Counted from the stretch's first letter, positions 46,871-58,039 are shown. The stretch is DNA of 64,000 nt from Rhizophagus irregularis (GCF_026210795.1 NC_089453.1:2978501-3042500), one strand, 5' to 3'. Made by a program: numbers and translations. Notes: a model not told the origin generated them from the sequence alone.

Positions 46871-47207
46871 TTACTTCGCTCTTTTTTTTAAAAAATAAAT
46901 GTTTTTGGCAATAATTTCTTACATTAGATTATCGTCTGCAATATACAATTTAGACTTTACTGACCTAAAAAAATTAAATTATAATCACTTGAAGTTATGA
47001 TATAAAATTATTAGTACGAAAAATCAAAATTTATTTTTAAAGGTCTGTCTGAGTAGTACACAAAAATCAAATTATTATTTTTGAGCGACTGTACTAATTT
47101 GTATTACCGTACTGTACTAATACACTCAGCATTCTGATAAGTTCGTACTAAAGACTCCATTTTACTCGACTTTCCATATTAAATTTATTATACACGAACT
47201 TATAAAC
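46871..47207 (+). repeat. Direct repeat, right copy
   Basis: Second copy of 39501-39812. It carries about 45 extra bases near 47030-47070 and lacks the ATT expansion. Confidence 0.75.
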
Positions 47208-47853
47208 CATTTCTTTGTCACAGATGAACTAAAGAACTTATATATAATGACTTTATATACAGTGAATATGTATGATATATCCTCTCCTTAATGCTGGCAA
47301 ATCAGCGTTTGATTCTGGTCAAACTTATATATAACCCTCATGTAATCAGTATCTAACAAAATATCCCAATACTTAAATTAGGTTCACCATATTAAAGGTT
47401 TTAGACGTTTATTTCTTACAAGAAAATTTATTCTTTCATTTTTGAAAGCTTTTATTCAGTTATTTATACCGTAGAGCACTGACAATAGTACATGGGTATT
47501 TTATAAATTCACCTCTTAATTTGCAAATACCTGGGTATTATTATCAGTACTCTAAACATGGGTATCGAAACCTCCAGAAGCATTTCCGAAAGTTTCAGGT
47601 TTTGGTATATACGAATAAAAACTTGACCCGAAACATAAACTCTCACCGAATCCCGAAACCATTTCCGATATCTGAAACATATCCTGATTTTCCAAAACGA
47701 ATCCCAATTTTCTGATTTTTCAAATTTTCTATAATATAAATTGATCAGTTGATCACTAGACAGATTATGTGATACAGTGAGTCGGTGATAACTGATAATC
47801 TCTTTTTCCTTCGTGTTTGTTAACTTCGTTTTATAACTACAACTCTCTAAGAA
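47208..47853. other. Non-coding upstream region of the BED fragment
   Basis: At 47540-47720 the words CCGAAA and CGAAACC recur. No gene; the open frame at 47521-47715 starts at TTG and is unsupported. Confidence 0.3.
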
Positions 47854-48084
47854 ATGTCTGATAATAGTGCACCTTCAACTTCAAAAAAATTAAAGTCCAC
47901 CAATTCTGGTGGACGCACAAAAAAACCTATTTGGAGATTTTTTGAACAAGGGGATGAAGTAGATAAGGGACATTATGCTGCAACATGTTCAGCTTGTGTC
48001 CAAACTTTTCGACCTGGAAAGACTGCAATAATGGAAAAACATATAATTAATTGTTCGAAGGCGGACCATTCACCTAAGAAGTAA
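47854..48084 (+). pseudogene. hAT-type BED zinc finger fragment
   Basis: 76 codons from ATG. Residues about 24-68 form a BED-type finger: KPIWRFFEQ, then C-x2-C (CSACVQ), then H...C (MEKHIINC). The Ser/Thr-rich basic leader (MSDNSAPSTSKKLKSTNSGG) is like those of hAT transposases. The catalytic region and dimerisation domain are absent, so it is a decayed transposase front or a small domesticated BED protein. Confidence 0.6.
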
Positions 48085-48292
48085 AATGATCGACAGTTAC
48101 CTTTGGCGTTCAGTGATACCATATTTATAAATAGTTTAAAAAAAAAAAAATATTTATAAATAGTTAGACAAAAAAAAAAATTATTTATAGCTAAACATAA
48201 ATAGTTGAACAAAAAAAATATTTCTATTTTTTTTTCAATTTTCGAAAAGCATAAATTTAAATTCTGCAGTAATAATTTTTTCGTACCCAACA
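48085..48292. other. Spacer with A/T tracts
   Basis: Two copies of an ATTTATAAATAGTT-like phrase; nothing else. Confidence 0.3.
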
Positions 48293-48671
48293 ATGTCTAA
48301 TAACGCTGAACTTGTTAGCAATTCAAATGATTGGAATAAATGGATTGAAGAAGCGATTTCTAAAAAACTTATTAAGTATTATGAGTATAACCAATTTTAT
48401 AATATTCAAGAAATTGGTTCTGGTGGTTTTGGAAAAGTTTGTCGTGCTAATTGGAAGAATTCTCATAAGCGTTATGCAATAAAATCTTTTTTTAATATTA
48501 ATGATGCTATAGTCAAAGCATTAGTTCATGAGGTAATTATAATGTCAACCACTTTTCATTATTATTATAATTTAAGTTTTTTGATGTAATAATTTATTTA
48601 TTAACTAGATTCAACTTCAACGTGAGAATACCTGCTCAGATGGTCAAATATGTATTTTTTTAATACGTTAG
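48293..48671 (+). pseudogene. Truncated TKL-type protein kinase, N-terminal lobe only
   Basis: Exon 1 48293-48532 gives 80 codons with the glycine-rich loop IGSGGFGKV and the ATP-binding AIK. The GT-AG intron 48533-48608 is followed by IQLQRE, which matches the usual next exon of this kinase family (compare VKLLREVDYHENI at 57678-57741), but then sequence diverges and stops at 48669-48671. The catalytic loop, Asp-x-Gly segment and C-lobe are missing. It resembles the kinase at 58039 at the front, including the WNKWIEEAI leader. Confidence 0.75.
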
Positions 48672-50390
48672 AGGTTGGAACCGACCGAAAAAACTTCAAC
48701 CGATTAATAATCGATTAACCAGCTACCATAATCAAATAATAATCGATTAATTAATCGGTTAATTTATAATAAGATTAATTGGTTAACTAACCAGTTAATA
48801 TATAAATTTTAAATTTATAGTAAGTTTATTTATATTTTAACAACTTATTGAAAAGATATATTATTAATACAGAGATACTAACTACATAAAACTACGTATA
48901 CACATTCAACTAGTAATACACATCCTTTATATTCTAATAATTTAACTGTCATTAACATTTTATAATTTTTCGCGTAATATACATGACATAATTAATGTTC
49001 CGAAATATATTTATTTATACAAATAATCAATTACAAGAAATATTTATAAATAGCGTTAAAAAATAAAAATATAGAAAATAAAAATTTATTAGACTAATAT
49101 ATACTAACGCTAAGCTTTTATCGGACTTAGAAGATAATTTTAATTTTTTGTTTGCTGCTGCTGATTACTAGTTGTTGATTCCAAAAATTACGACATTGTA
49201 ATGTAAGATGAAAGCTTTGACGACCCAGATAAAGATTCTTCAAACATTCCTATAGTTAATATATTCAGAAAAATCATCATTCAGTTGTTATCATCCATGT
49301 TAAATAGCCACTCTTAATAAAATTTATTTAAAATCAATTTAATTTTTTTATTTTTTTTACATAAATCTATCGATATGACTAATAAAAAATGTTTGTGAAA
49401 CTGTTATGTTTGTAATTTAACTAAATTAACTGATTTTAAGGTACCTTAATCGGCTATCTTTGAATAACGAATGTTATTTGGAGTTAGGACTGTTACTTTG
49501 AAAAATTAGTATGTTTAAAGTCGCTTGAATCCATTAGCATGAAATAATGAAATAATGATTAATAAGGATAGTTAGGGATTAGTATCCAATTTCCAAAGTA
49601 AAATTCTTGGATAAACTACTGTACTACGAAAGTACGAAAATATTTGCTAAGGATATTTTCATTCGTCGTAGTTTCTTGGCCATACTACATTGATTGTGTG
49701 GATCGTAATTGCAAAGAGTTTTATTTTTTTAGATAGTTCGAAAGATTACTTAATCATATTATTATGTTTAATCTTTTCAGATATTTTAACAAACTTTAAT
49801 ACGATCAAAATTAGAAACCTCCAAGATAAATATTTCTTTGAATAACATTTCTTTGAAAGTTTATTTTAAATATCGTATAGTCAGTCATATTAAATGAACG
49901 TAAAAAATCCGCGTTCATAAAGGCTGTTAATTTTAAGATTTTAAAATATACAAATAAAAATAAATACAAACAAAAAACATAAAACCTCACGAACTGTATT
50001 TAATTGTGGCAAACAAAATACTTTGATAAGAATAATTAAGTAATCCACAAATTTAGCCTTCTTTTCCTTTTTCATTCTACGTACGAGTCATGTTAATCAA
50101 TTAGTGTAACAAATTACCTGACAAATATTACACGGGTACAAAAATTAGTCATACATAAAAAAAATAAAATCTGGCTTAACATCTTTAAACTAGTCGTGAA
50201 TAGTAAGAATGTATGTACAATTTGCCTTAAACGACAATGTTTTGAATATCATAAGTCTTTTATACGTTGCAGTTTATATATGATATCATATCACATTAAG
50301 CGGTTAGTGTATATCAATTATAAAGATATAAATTGAGTATAGTTTTTTTAGAAAATTACTAATTTTTTTCTCTTAATTACAAAACATTTC
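48672..50390. other. Non-coding interval
   Basis: At 48690-48800 ATCGATTAAT/TAATCGGTTAA words repeat in both orientations. Nothing else recognised over about 1.7 kb. Confidence 0.35.
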
Positions 50391-50404
50391 AAAATCGTTT
50401 TATA
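50391..50404 (+). promoter_or_regulatory. Shared promoter-like motif
   Basis: AAAATCGTTTTATA about 28-41 bp before the ATG, as for the sister genes. Confidence 0.5.
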
Positions 50405-50431
50405 TACTATTACCTCACGAATCATTTAGAT

Positions 50432-51016
50432 ATGAATTCGCAAGGTCAGTTTTCTGACTCAGGAAACAACCAACATCCTTTTATTTCTGCCTCTTACAAT
50501 CTACAGGATACTCCTGTTTCATCTCATGAAAAACAAGAAAGTTCAACTACCCCGAGCGAGAATGTGTCGCAGTCTCCTTACTTTCAGTCTCAACCAACAG
50601 TAAACAACTTATGTGTACAACCCGATTCTTCCGCAAATCTTAAAACTCAGCCCGTTCATCCTACTGTTTTTTTCTTTCGACCACCAAACGATTATTATCA
50701 TTATCATGTTATTTGCAAGGAAATCTCAAACGATATCGTTGCATACTTATTAAATAAATCATTAAAAGAACGTAGCGTTCAACCTAATGAAAATGAATGT
50801 ATTTTCTATTATCAGCAACAATGTAATAACCGACTTTATCAAGTATCATGCGAAATTGTTTCCCCTCTCTTGGTCAATAATTGTTTGAGTAAAAATTTTC
50901 TTGGAGTTGAATTTCAACAAAACATGGAACAAGAGCATATAGTACTAACTTTTGATCAAAAAGAATATCTTGAATGTCATTTAAAGAAATATTTAAGTCA
51001 ATATTTATTAGGCTAA
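50432..51016 (+). CDS. Unrecognised four-cysteine family protein, full-length reference copy
   Basis: 194 codons, intact. Residues 1-75 are Ser, Gln, Asn and Pro rich and probably disordered. The core at 76-194 has FFFRPPNDYYHYH (80-92), VAYLLNKSLKER (103-114), ECIFYYQQQ (122-130), YQVSCEIVSPLLVNN (136-150) and a C-terminal KKYLSQYLLG. Cysteines 95, 123, 140 and 151 are shared with both intact MNPGQPS copies, so a zinc site or disulfides are possible. No signal peptide or transmembrane segment is visible. The start is fixed by the shared MNSQGQFS. The family has two expressed-looking subtypes and one decayed subtype in this window. I do not know its function. Confidence 0.75.
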   Translation: MNSQGQFSDSGNNQHPFISASYNLQDTPVSSHEKQESSTTPSENVSQSPYFQSQPTVNNLCVQPDSSANLKTQPVHPTVFFFRPPNDYYHYHVICKEISNDIVAYLLNKSLKERSVQPNENECIFYYQQQCNNRLYQVSCEIVSPLLVNNCLSKNFLGVEFQQNMEQEHIVLTFDQKEYLECHLKKYLSQYLLG

Positions 51017-51656
51017 GCAATTTTTTTATCAACGACTTATTTTATTAACTTCTTTTTTTTTTATAAAAAAGTATTTATAAGGTTATATATATGATATTCG
51101 ATGTAACTTTTTTTATTATTTATTTTTTACAAAATGTATTACATACATATATATATATATATATTCAAGGTTTAAATAAAATAATAACATTTTATTTGTT
51201 AATCCAACAGTTTAACATTATTTAAAAATAATCTTTAATAAATAATTATGTACCGTATTATTAACAATATTAATTATTAGTCTATTAGTCGAGAAAATAT
51301 TAATACGCACAATCAGCGTTGTAATCATTGGCGTGAAGCTGATAATTTGTGGTGTATTCAAAGAATTTTAATTTAAGAAATTATTTGATCATTAGTATAT
51401 ATATATTGTATTTGAGAAACTTGAGAAACTAGACAAACTACGCATTTTTTATTATTTTTCTTTTTGCAATATACAGTATATTTTATATTTGGACATCAAG
51501 CCATAAGCGATCCAGAAAAAATTTCGCAATGGCCAGCGATTAGGAACAAAAACAGGCCTAGCATTTCTTAATATAGAAATTCGCAGCATCGATCATTTAT
51601 AATTCTGCGAAATTTTTTCGGGAACCATAAGTCGGCTTTTTTTTTACCCGGCCCGG
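51017..51656. other. Interval between family gene and BTB-BACK gene
   Basis: The first about 230 bp are shared with regions behind the sister genes. A TA microsatellite lies near 51149-51164. No gene. Confidence 0.4.
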
Positions 51657-51676
51657 TTATATAAGGTTCCATTCAT
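51657..51676 (+). promoter_or_regulatory. TATA-type core promoter of the BTB-BACK paralogue
   Basis: TATATAAGGTTCCATTCAT, identical to the motif at the first BTB-BACK gene, about 71-89 bp before the ATG. Confidence 0.55.
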
Positions 51677-51746
51677 GTTAAATTCCCACAATAAATTTTA
51701 TTTTTTTTTTACTAAAAACGTTATCTGTTATTAAAATTTATTAAAA

Positions 51747-53000
51747 ATGGATGATAAGCTTTTACAAAAATTATCTCAAAATTTACTTGAGATATTGTAT
51801 GATGACGAATATTGTGATATTACTATTGAAGTTGGTGATGACCCTTACATAAAAATATTCCGAGCTCACATGGTCATTATTAATTATCGTTCTTCTTATT
51901 TGCGAAGAATTTTATCAACTAATAAAAAGAAAAATGATGGGACTTTAATACAAATTAAATTACCAAATATTTTACCAGAAATTTTTCAAATAATTTTAAG
52001 GTTTGTTGTTTTATATAAAAAATTATTATTTTATCTTTTTTTGAATGTGAATTAATTTTTTTTTTATTTTAGATATATTTATGGGGGAAATTATCTTTGG
52101 AAGAATATGATCCTTTAGTTATCATCAAAATTTTGGTTGCTGCCAGTGAATTAAGTCTTCAAGAATTGGTCGATTATATACAATCCTTTTTGACCAAAAA
52201 TAAAGCGGATTGGATGGAAGAAAATTTTAATTTGATATATCAAACAAGTTTTGAAAAAGATTCTTTCTTGGAACTTCAAAATTATTGTACTAACTTAATT
52301 TCTAACAATCCAAATAAGATATTTAAATCTTTAGATTTTTCTACAATTCCTGAAAATCTTTTAGTTTCACTCATCCAAAGTGATAATCTTCAAATGAATG
52401 AAATTCAAGTATGGGAAAATGTTCTTAAGTGGGGTTTTACTCAAAATCCTGATTTTCCTTCAAATCTTTCCAATTTTTCAAAAGATGATTTTAATTCTCC
52501 AAAGAATACTTTACAAAAATGTATTCCTTATGTCAGATTTTATAATTTAACTTCTAGAGAATTTTTTCGCAATGTGGTACCTTATAAAAAAATTTTACCG
52601 AAGGAATTATATATGGATTTATTAAAAACTTATTTGGATCCTGATGATGAACCAAATGATAAACCAAAACCTCGCAAAGGGATTAACAATAGTTTCAAAC
52701 TATCATCAGAAACATCATTACAATATCAAGTATTTATATTTATAAGAAAATTTATGTATATGAAGTAGAAAATCAAAAGGTATTGTTTAAATTATTCAAA
52801 TGTTTGTCTTGTAACTTACTTTTATTTGGATTTATATTATAACTTATAATTCTTGGTTTAAGAATTTTACTACATCAGATGGTACAGGTAGTGATGTTTG
52901 GATTAAGGATTTTTCTATATCAGATGATATAGTTGTTACGGAAGTTGGTGATGATGAAGTTCCTAAAAATTGGGAGGAACAATTAAAAGAATTTACATAA
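51747..53000 (+). pseudogene. BTB-BACK paralogue with a one-base frameshift
   Basis: Exon 1 51747-52000, intron 52001-52072, exon 2 52073-52729, probable intron 52730-52862 and last exon 52863-53000, which encodes NFTTSDGTGSDVWIKDF onward to EEQLKEFT and a stop. Exon 1 carries the BTB signature DDEYCDITIEVGDD; exon 2 carries the BACK region and ends in QYQ. Compared with the gene at 934-1918, exon 2 lacks one base just after GGGGGA near 52089-52090 (GGGGGAAATTA against GGGGGAAGATTA), so splicing in the conserved position leads to a stop about 15 codons later. Everything else stays in frame. It may be a young pseudogene or an assembly error. Confidence 0.75.
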
Positions 53001-53992
53001 TTCTAATGTTTGTCTTGCAACTGATTTTTAGAGGCAGAGTGATTAATATTATACCGAGGTATTGATTAAATTTTAACAAAATATGCTTATGTTTATTTGG
53101 AATTTATGCTAGAATTATTTTTAACGCTTACCCTATTGTCTAAAGAAATGTTACTATGTTCCTTTTAATATTTACAGTGAGTTCAGGTTTATTCAAGCCT
53201 CCAAGAGTTGGTGTTTCTATAAAGAGAAGTTTCAAAAGGAAGTAGTCTCAGTACTCTACAAAAAAAATCGGTGTCCCACAAAAGGAAAAAAGTCCTGCCC
53301 CGCGTCCCTACTAAAAGAAAAGAGATGACATCCTATAAAAAAAAGAATTCCTGTTCCAGCACTCCCATAAAAAAAAAGTCATGATGGTTGACTTACAAAA
53401 AAAGTCAAGCATGCTACAAGAAAGCAGAAAAAAACAGATAAAATATAAATAAAAAATTTTTTTTTTATTAAAAAGAAAAAAATAGGTAGGATAAAAAACT
53501 ACGAAGCGAAAATAAAAGATAGAAAAAAATTTTTTAAAAACTAAAGGGAGATAAAAATATTTTTTTTTTAGAAAAAAGGACTAATATTTAGCTGGCTTCA
53601 ACAGTACAGTTGCGGTAAGCTATTAGATTTTCTTTTTTGAACGGTTGAAGGTGATGAAGTTCTAGTGGTTTTACGTCATGTCTTTGTTATTTTTATCGTA
53701 TGGTATATATTTTTAAACGGCTTTCCTTTAAAATAATAATAGTAGTGTTTCTTTTATTTATTTTTATTTTGTTAAAAAATAATGCTTTTGTTTGCCATAA
53801 TAATCTTTCATTAGTAAAATTGATAACTGATTTAATTTATTTTTATTTAAATAAATGCAAAATATCACTTTATTGTTTAGTAAACTGTTTGATGTATAAA
53901 TTTCTTATCCTATTTCTAAAATATTAATTCAATTTCATAAACGTTTGGAAAAACGAAAGCATCAAACATAAATTATTCTTCTTATTTTATTC
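53001..53992. other. Non-coding interval with a diverged CCCTATAA-element interior
   Basis: At 53178-53600, GAGTTCAGGTTTATT followed by Lys-rich A-runs resembles the interior of the 1.5-kb elements (AAGTTCAGGTTTATTTGG at 18798) but lacks their ends. The open frame at 53700-53927 is hydrophobic low complexity without support. Confidence 0.45.
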
Positions 53993-56900
53993 TCAAATGT
54001 TATTTTTTAGAAAAAAACCTCGTTCAGACAATTTAAGAATATCTGGGTCAATTTCCAACTCTTGTAAATTATAATTTCGTATATATTCAACAATTTTATT
54101 ACATAATACATCCCAATTTTCTGATTTGAAATATTCATCCTTATATTTTTCTTCCAAGTAGTCTAACACCTTCTTTCTTGACATTTTTCGGGCATTATTA
54201 ACGTAATCATCATCATCATCTTTTTTAGCAATATCTGGAATATCCACGTGAATGACACCATTACATGAATCAACTATTTCAGCAACTAATTTATTTTCTT
54301 CGCGCATTTGTTTCACGTCCTTTTCACACTCTCCTTTATCTCTAAAGTTAGAAAACTTAGTTCTCACAATGGTGATATAATCAAGAATACCACTTTTAAA
54401 AATAGAATCCTTAATCATATTAAATGTGTTTATTTCGTCTCCTGTAAATCTACCATCAATCACATATAAAACATGGCTTATCCCCTCTGGCATTGAAAGG
54501 ATTCCTTCTGCTATTTTAAATAAAATATTCTCGGTACTTAGTTTAGAACCTCCAACTGCAATAGTATCAACTACGCGAAAATTTTTCGCATTCCATTCAA
54601 AATCAATCTTATTAAAACTTTTAGTTTGACTAACTGTGTAAGCGCTTTCCTTGAAATTCCTAGTGTCAGTTAGAACATTAACCAATGTGGATTTACTACC
54701 ACCAGTGCGACCAACCATTAATATATTCCTGAAGTTTTCAATTTTTCGAGTAATAATCAAGTGTTGTTTTTGGTCAGAAGTTTCTACCTCGATAGATTTG
54801 GGACAATAACTTAGGTCAAGACTAGTTAATTTACTGCCAGTACAATCAAGAAAGTCTAAGTTGGAACAGTTACTTAAATCTAATTTATTTAATTTTTTAT
54901 TATTTAAACAAATGAGTTTTTTGATATTCGGACAAAGATTAAGACTTAATTCCTCAATTTTAGTATTCGAACAATTGAGCTCACCAAGATCACTAACTTC
55001 TAACTCAGCTAACCTCTTAGTTGATGAACAATCTAGCTTAGTCAATTTTGGGCACTTTCTTATAGATAAACTCGTAAGTTTAGGAAACTTAAAAAATCCA
55101 GTAATCTGATTAAGTTGAGAACAATCACTTATTTCTAAATAAGTTAACCCAGATGGTGAACAATCAAACATGGTTAGATTTGAACATTCAATAATAGATA
55201 AACATTCAAGTCTAGGAAATACTGACAAGTTAAAAATCTTTTTGAATTGAGAACAATTGCTTATTTTCAAACTTTTCAGACTAATTAACTTAGTTAGCGA
55301 ACAACCATCCGTGGTTAGTTTTGGACAATCTCTTACAGATAAACTCGTAAGTTCAGTAAGTTCAGACAAGTCAACCTTATTAAGTTGAGAACAATTATTT
55401 ATTTTCAAACTATTTAACTTAAGATCCTTCAAACTAATAATTTCTAAATTATTAAAGCCTTCTATTTTTAAAAAACCTTCTAAATTTTTAAACTCGAATT
55501 CTAGTTTTGTAAATTCGAATTTTAAAAAACTAATTATGCTTTTGCTACCATCAATAACTATCTCTTTCTCATTCGAGTATTGAGTATTAAACTTTTCTTG
55601 TTCTTTTGAAATTTTTTGTTTGCCATCTGTAAATTGATTTAAGTTTATAAATATTTTATTTTCAAAAATATTCACATTAATATAAATTACCTTACCTGAC
55701 ATTTTTGATTGAACAACAGATGTTTGGTATTGTGAGCTCGAATTGCTCTCAGGCTTTACGTTAATATCTAAATCTACTGATAACTTCTTATTTATATCCG
55801 TAGTTCTTTCACTTGATTTTGAAATTGATTTATAATTTTTTTCCAATTTATGCTTATCTAGTATAATTAAACTAAATTCATCAGTTTTTCTTTAAATTCG
55901 TTGTTTACATTAAATTATTTTGTATCTGTATTTAAAATTTTATATACCTTCAATATCAGGACTTGACTTTGGTTCACCATTCTGATATTCTTGAGATGAA
56001 CCCTCAATTGGTTCTTTTTTACGACTATCTTTAACGCGTAAGCCGTTATCATCAATACTAAGATGTGGAGATTGTAGATCTGCAATTTCTACCAATATCA
56101 GTAACAGATTATTAGTAAAAATTCATTCTAATACTAATCAATATTATTAAATTTACTTACTTGTAGTATTTGCTTTTTCCACTACAATCTTACTAAATAA
56201 ATCATCACATTTTTCTAATTTGTAATATTCTTCCTGACATTCTTTCTCCAAATAGTTTAGTAATATATCTCTTGACCTTTTCCTTGCATCTCTATTAACA
56301 ATGTTTTCATCTTCATCACAAGTAAATATTGGAGGATTTTTTATGCAAATGGTATCATTGCATGACTTAGCTATTTCGGCGATTATATCATTTTCTTCAA
56401 GCACATTTTTAAAATTATCAAATTCATTTTTAACAATAGTAACATATTTAAGAATACCACTTTCAAAAATAACTTGTTTAAATAACTTAAACATTGCCTT
56501 CTCTTCTGTCGTAAAACTTTTGTCAACCACAAATAAAATTTGACTTATCCCTTCTGGCATCAAATGTCTCATTTCATCATAAACTTTCTTTTCAATTGAT
56601 TCAAATACAATTTCAATCACATTATATATTGATCCATTCCACACGAAATTTTTTTTCTGTAAATTTTTAATATTGTTAATTGTATATCCATTTTTCCCAA
56701 TATCATCAGTACCACATAATACGTTGGATAATGTCAAAGCACGCCCAACTATGAGCAAATTTCCTAGTTATTAGAATAATTGAGTTTGGTAATGTTCAGT
56801 ATTGACATTATGTAGTAAAATTTACTGTTATTAACAAATTATACTTACTGGGTTTTAGATAATTAGAAGAAATATAGAACCTGTCAATATCCGGATTACT

Positions 56901-58039
56901 ATCGCGTGTATTAGGTGGTGGATATTGTGTATCAAAAGGATCCTTAGGGTTTAATCGAATTAAAATTTCATATACCTCTTTAATATTGGGCCTTGTTTCT
57001 GGTTTGTCATCCCAACATTTTTGATAAAGTTCTTGATAATTTGGAGGTGTACCCTCAATTGGATCTTCTCTAAGATTTTCATGACTAATGCGAAGAGCTA
57101 ATGTATTATCATGTGAATAATTAGAAAAAGGAGGGCGCCCACTTGAAATTTCCCATAATAGAACGCCTAAACTATAGATATCGGACTTCTTGTCTTTTTT
57201 ATACTTGATATTCTTAAGAAGTTGTGGTTCAGTATATTCAATCACCCCCTTTCCATTACCCAGTGGATTACTATCTTTCAACTTTTTAGATAATCCAAGG
57301 TCTGCGATTAATAATTTTCTATTATTCACTAATATATTTTTTGAGTGCTAGAAATGATTGTACAGTATTTATTAAAATTATCTTCAAAAACAAAAATAAA
57401 AACAAAATATTATTAAGTAAATACTCTTTTACCAAGTCTCTATGTATTATTTCTTTGGAATGTAAAAATCTCAATCCATTAGTAATATCCAATGCCATTC
57501 GAATTTTATCATTCCATTCTAAGGAATCAAATCTTTTTTTCAAATAATCTCTTAAATTCCCTTCATTAGCATATTCCAACACCAAAACATAATTCTCAGA
57601 ATCTGTTAATTTTAAACATAAATTAAGTTAGACTGAATTGTATAAATAAATTATTTAAAAAAATTCTTAACATAAACCTTTTGTTATTCCCAGAATACGA
57701 TTTATGTTTTCATGATAATCAACCTCACGTAGGAGTTTTACCTAAACAAAATGAATAATAATATTAATATTATATATACATACACCAAGATAATACAACA
57801 TAAAAAGTGATTTCTACCTCATTAACAAGCTCATCATTATCCTCATTAATTTCTTTTGAACTTTTATTAAAAAGAATTTTTAATGCGACCACTAATCCCG
57901 TTTCAACAAAATTCGCTCTACTCACTTTACCGAAAGCTCCACTACCAATTTCAATGATTTGACTAAATTTATTATATTCAAAATAACGAATGTGCTCATT
58001 ATTTATCTCTTTCTCAATCCATTTTTTTACCGAAGCCAT
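53993..58039 (-). CDS. Kinase / degenerate AIG1 / LRR / AIG1-GTPase fusion protein, seven exons, 1187 aa
   Basis: Exons: 57818-58039, 57678-57741, 57433-57602, 56849-57347, 56161-56763, 55948-56088 and 53993-55857. All introns are GT-AG, every phase agrees and the total is 1188 codons. Residues 1-about 290 are a TKL-type kinase: IGSGAFGKV (31-39), K54 in VALK, HRDLHSKN (149-156) with D151, DLG at 168-170 where DFG is usual, and EPQ at 192-194 where APE is usual. Residues about 319-520 resemble an AIG1/GIMAP-type GTPase (LLIVGR, LSNVLCGTDD, MPEGISQILFVVD, FTTEEKAMFKLFK) but lack the P-loop Gly-Lys-Ser. Residues 690-930 are leucine-rich repeats with a CSQLN or CPKLT cysteine every 20-25 residues. 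Residues about 940-1150 are a second AIG1-like domain with GRTGGSKST (Ser for the usual Gly before Lys) and DTIAVGG. The start is the ATG at 58037-58039. It probably acts in cytosolic signalling; the partner and trigger are unknown. It could be two genes mis-joined at exon 6. Confidence 0.75.

Noticed and set aside
39501-47207. LTR retrotransposon with 310-bp LTRs
   Set aside because: Repeats lack TG...CA ends, and no gag, protease, integrase, reverse transcriptase or primer-binding site is visible between them.
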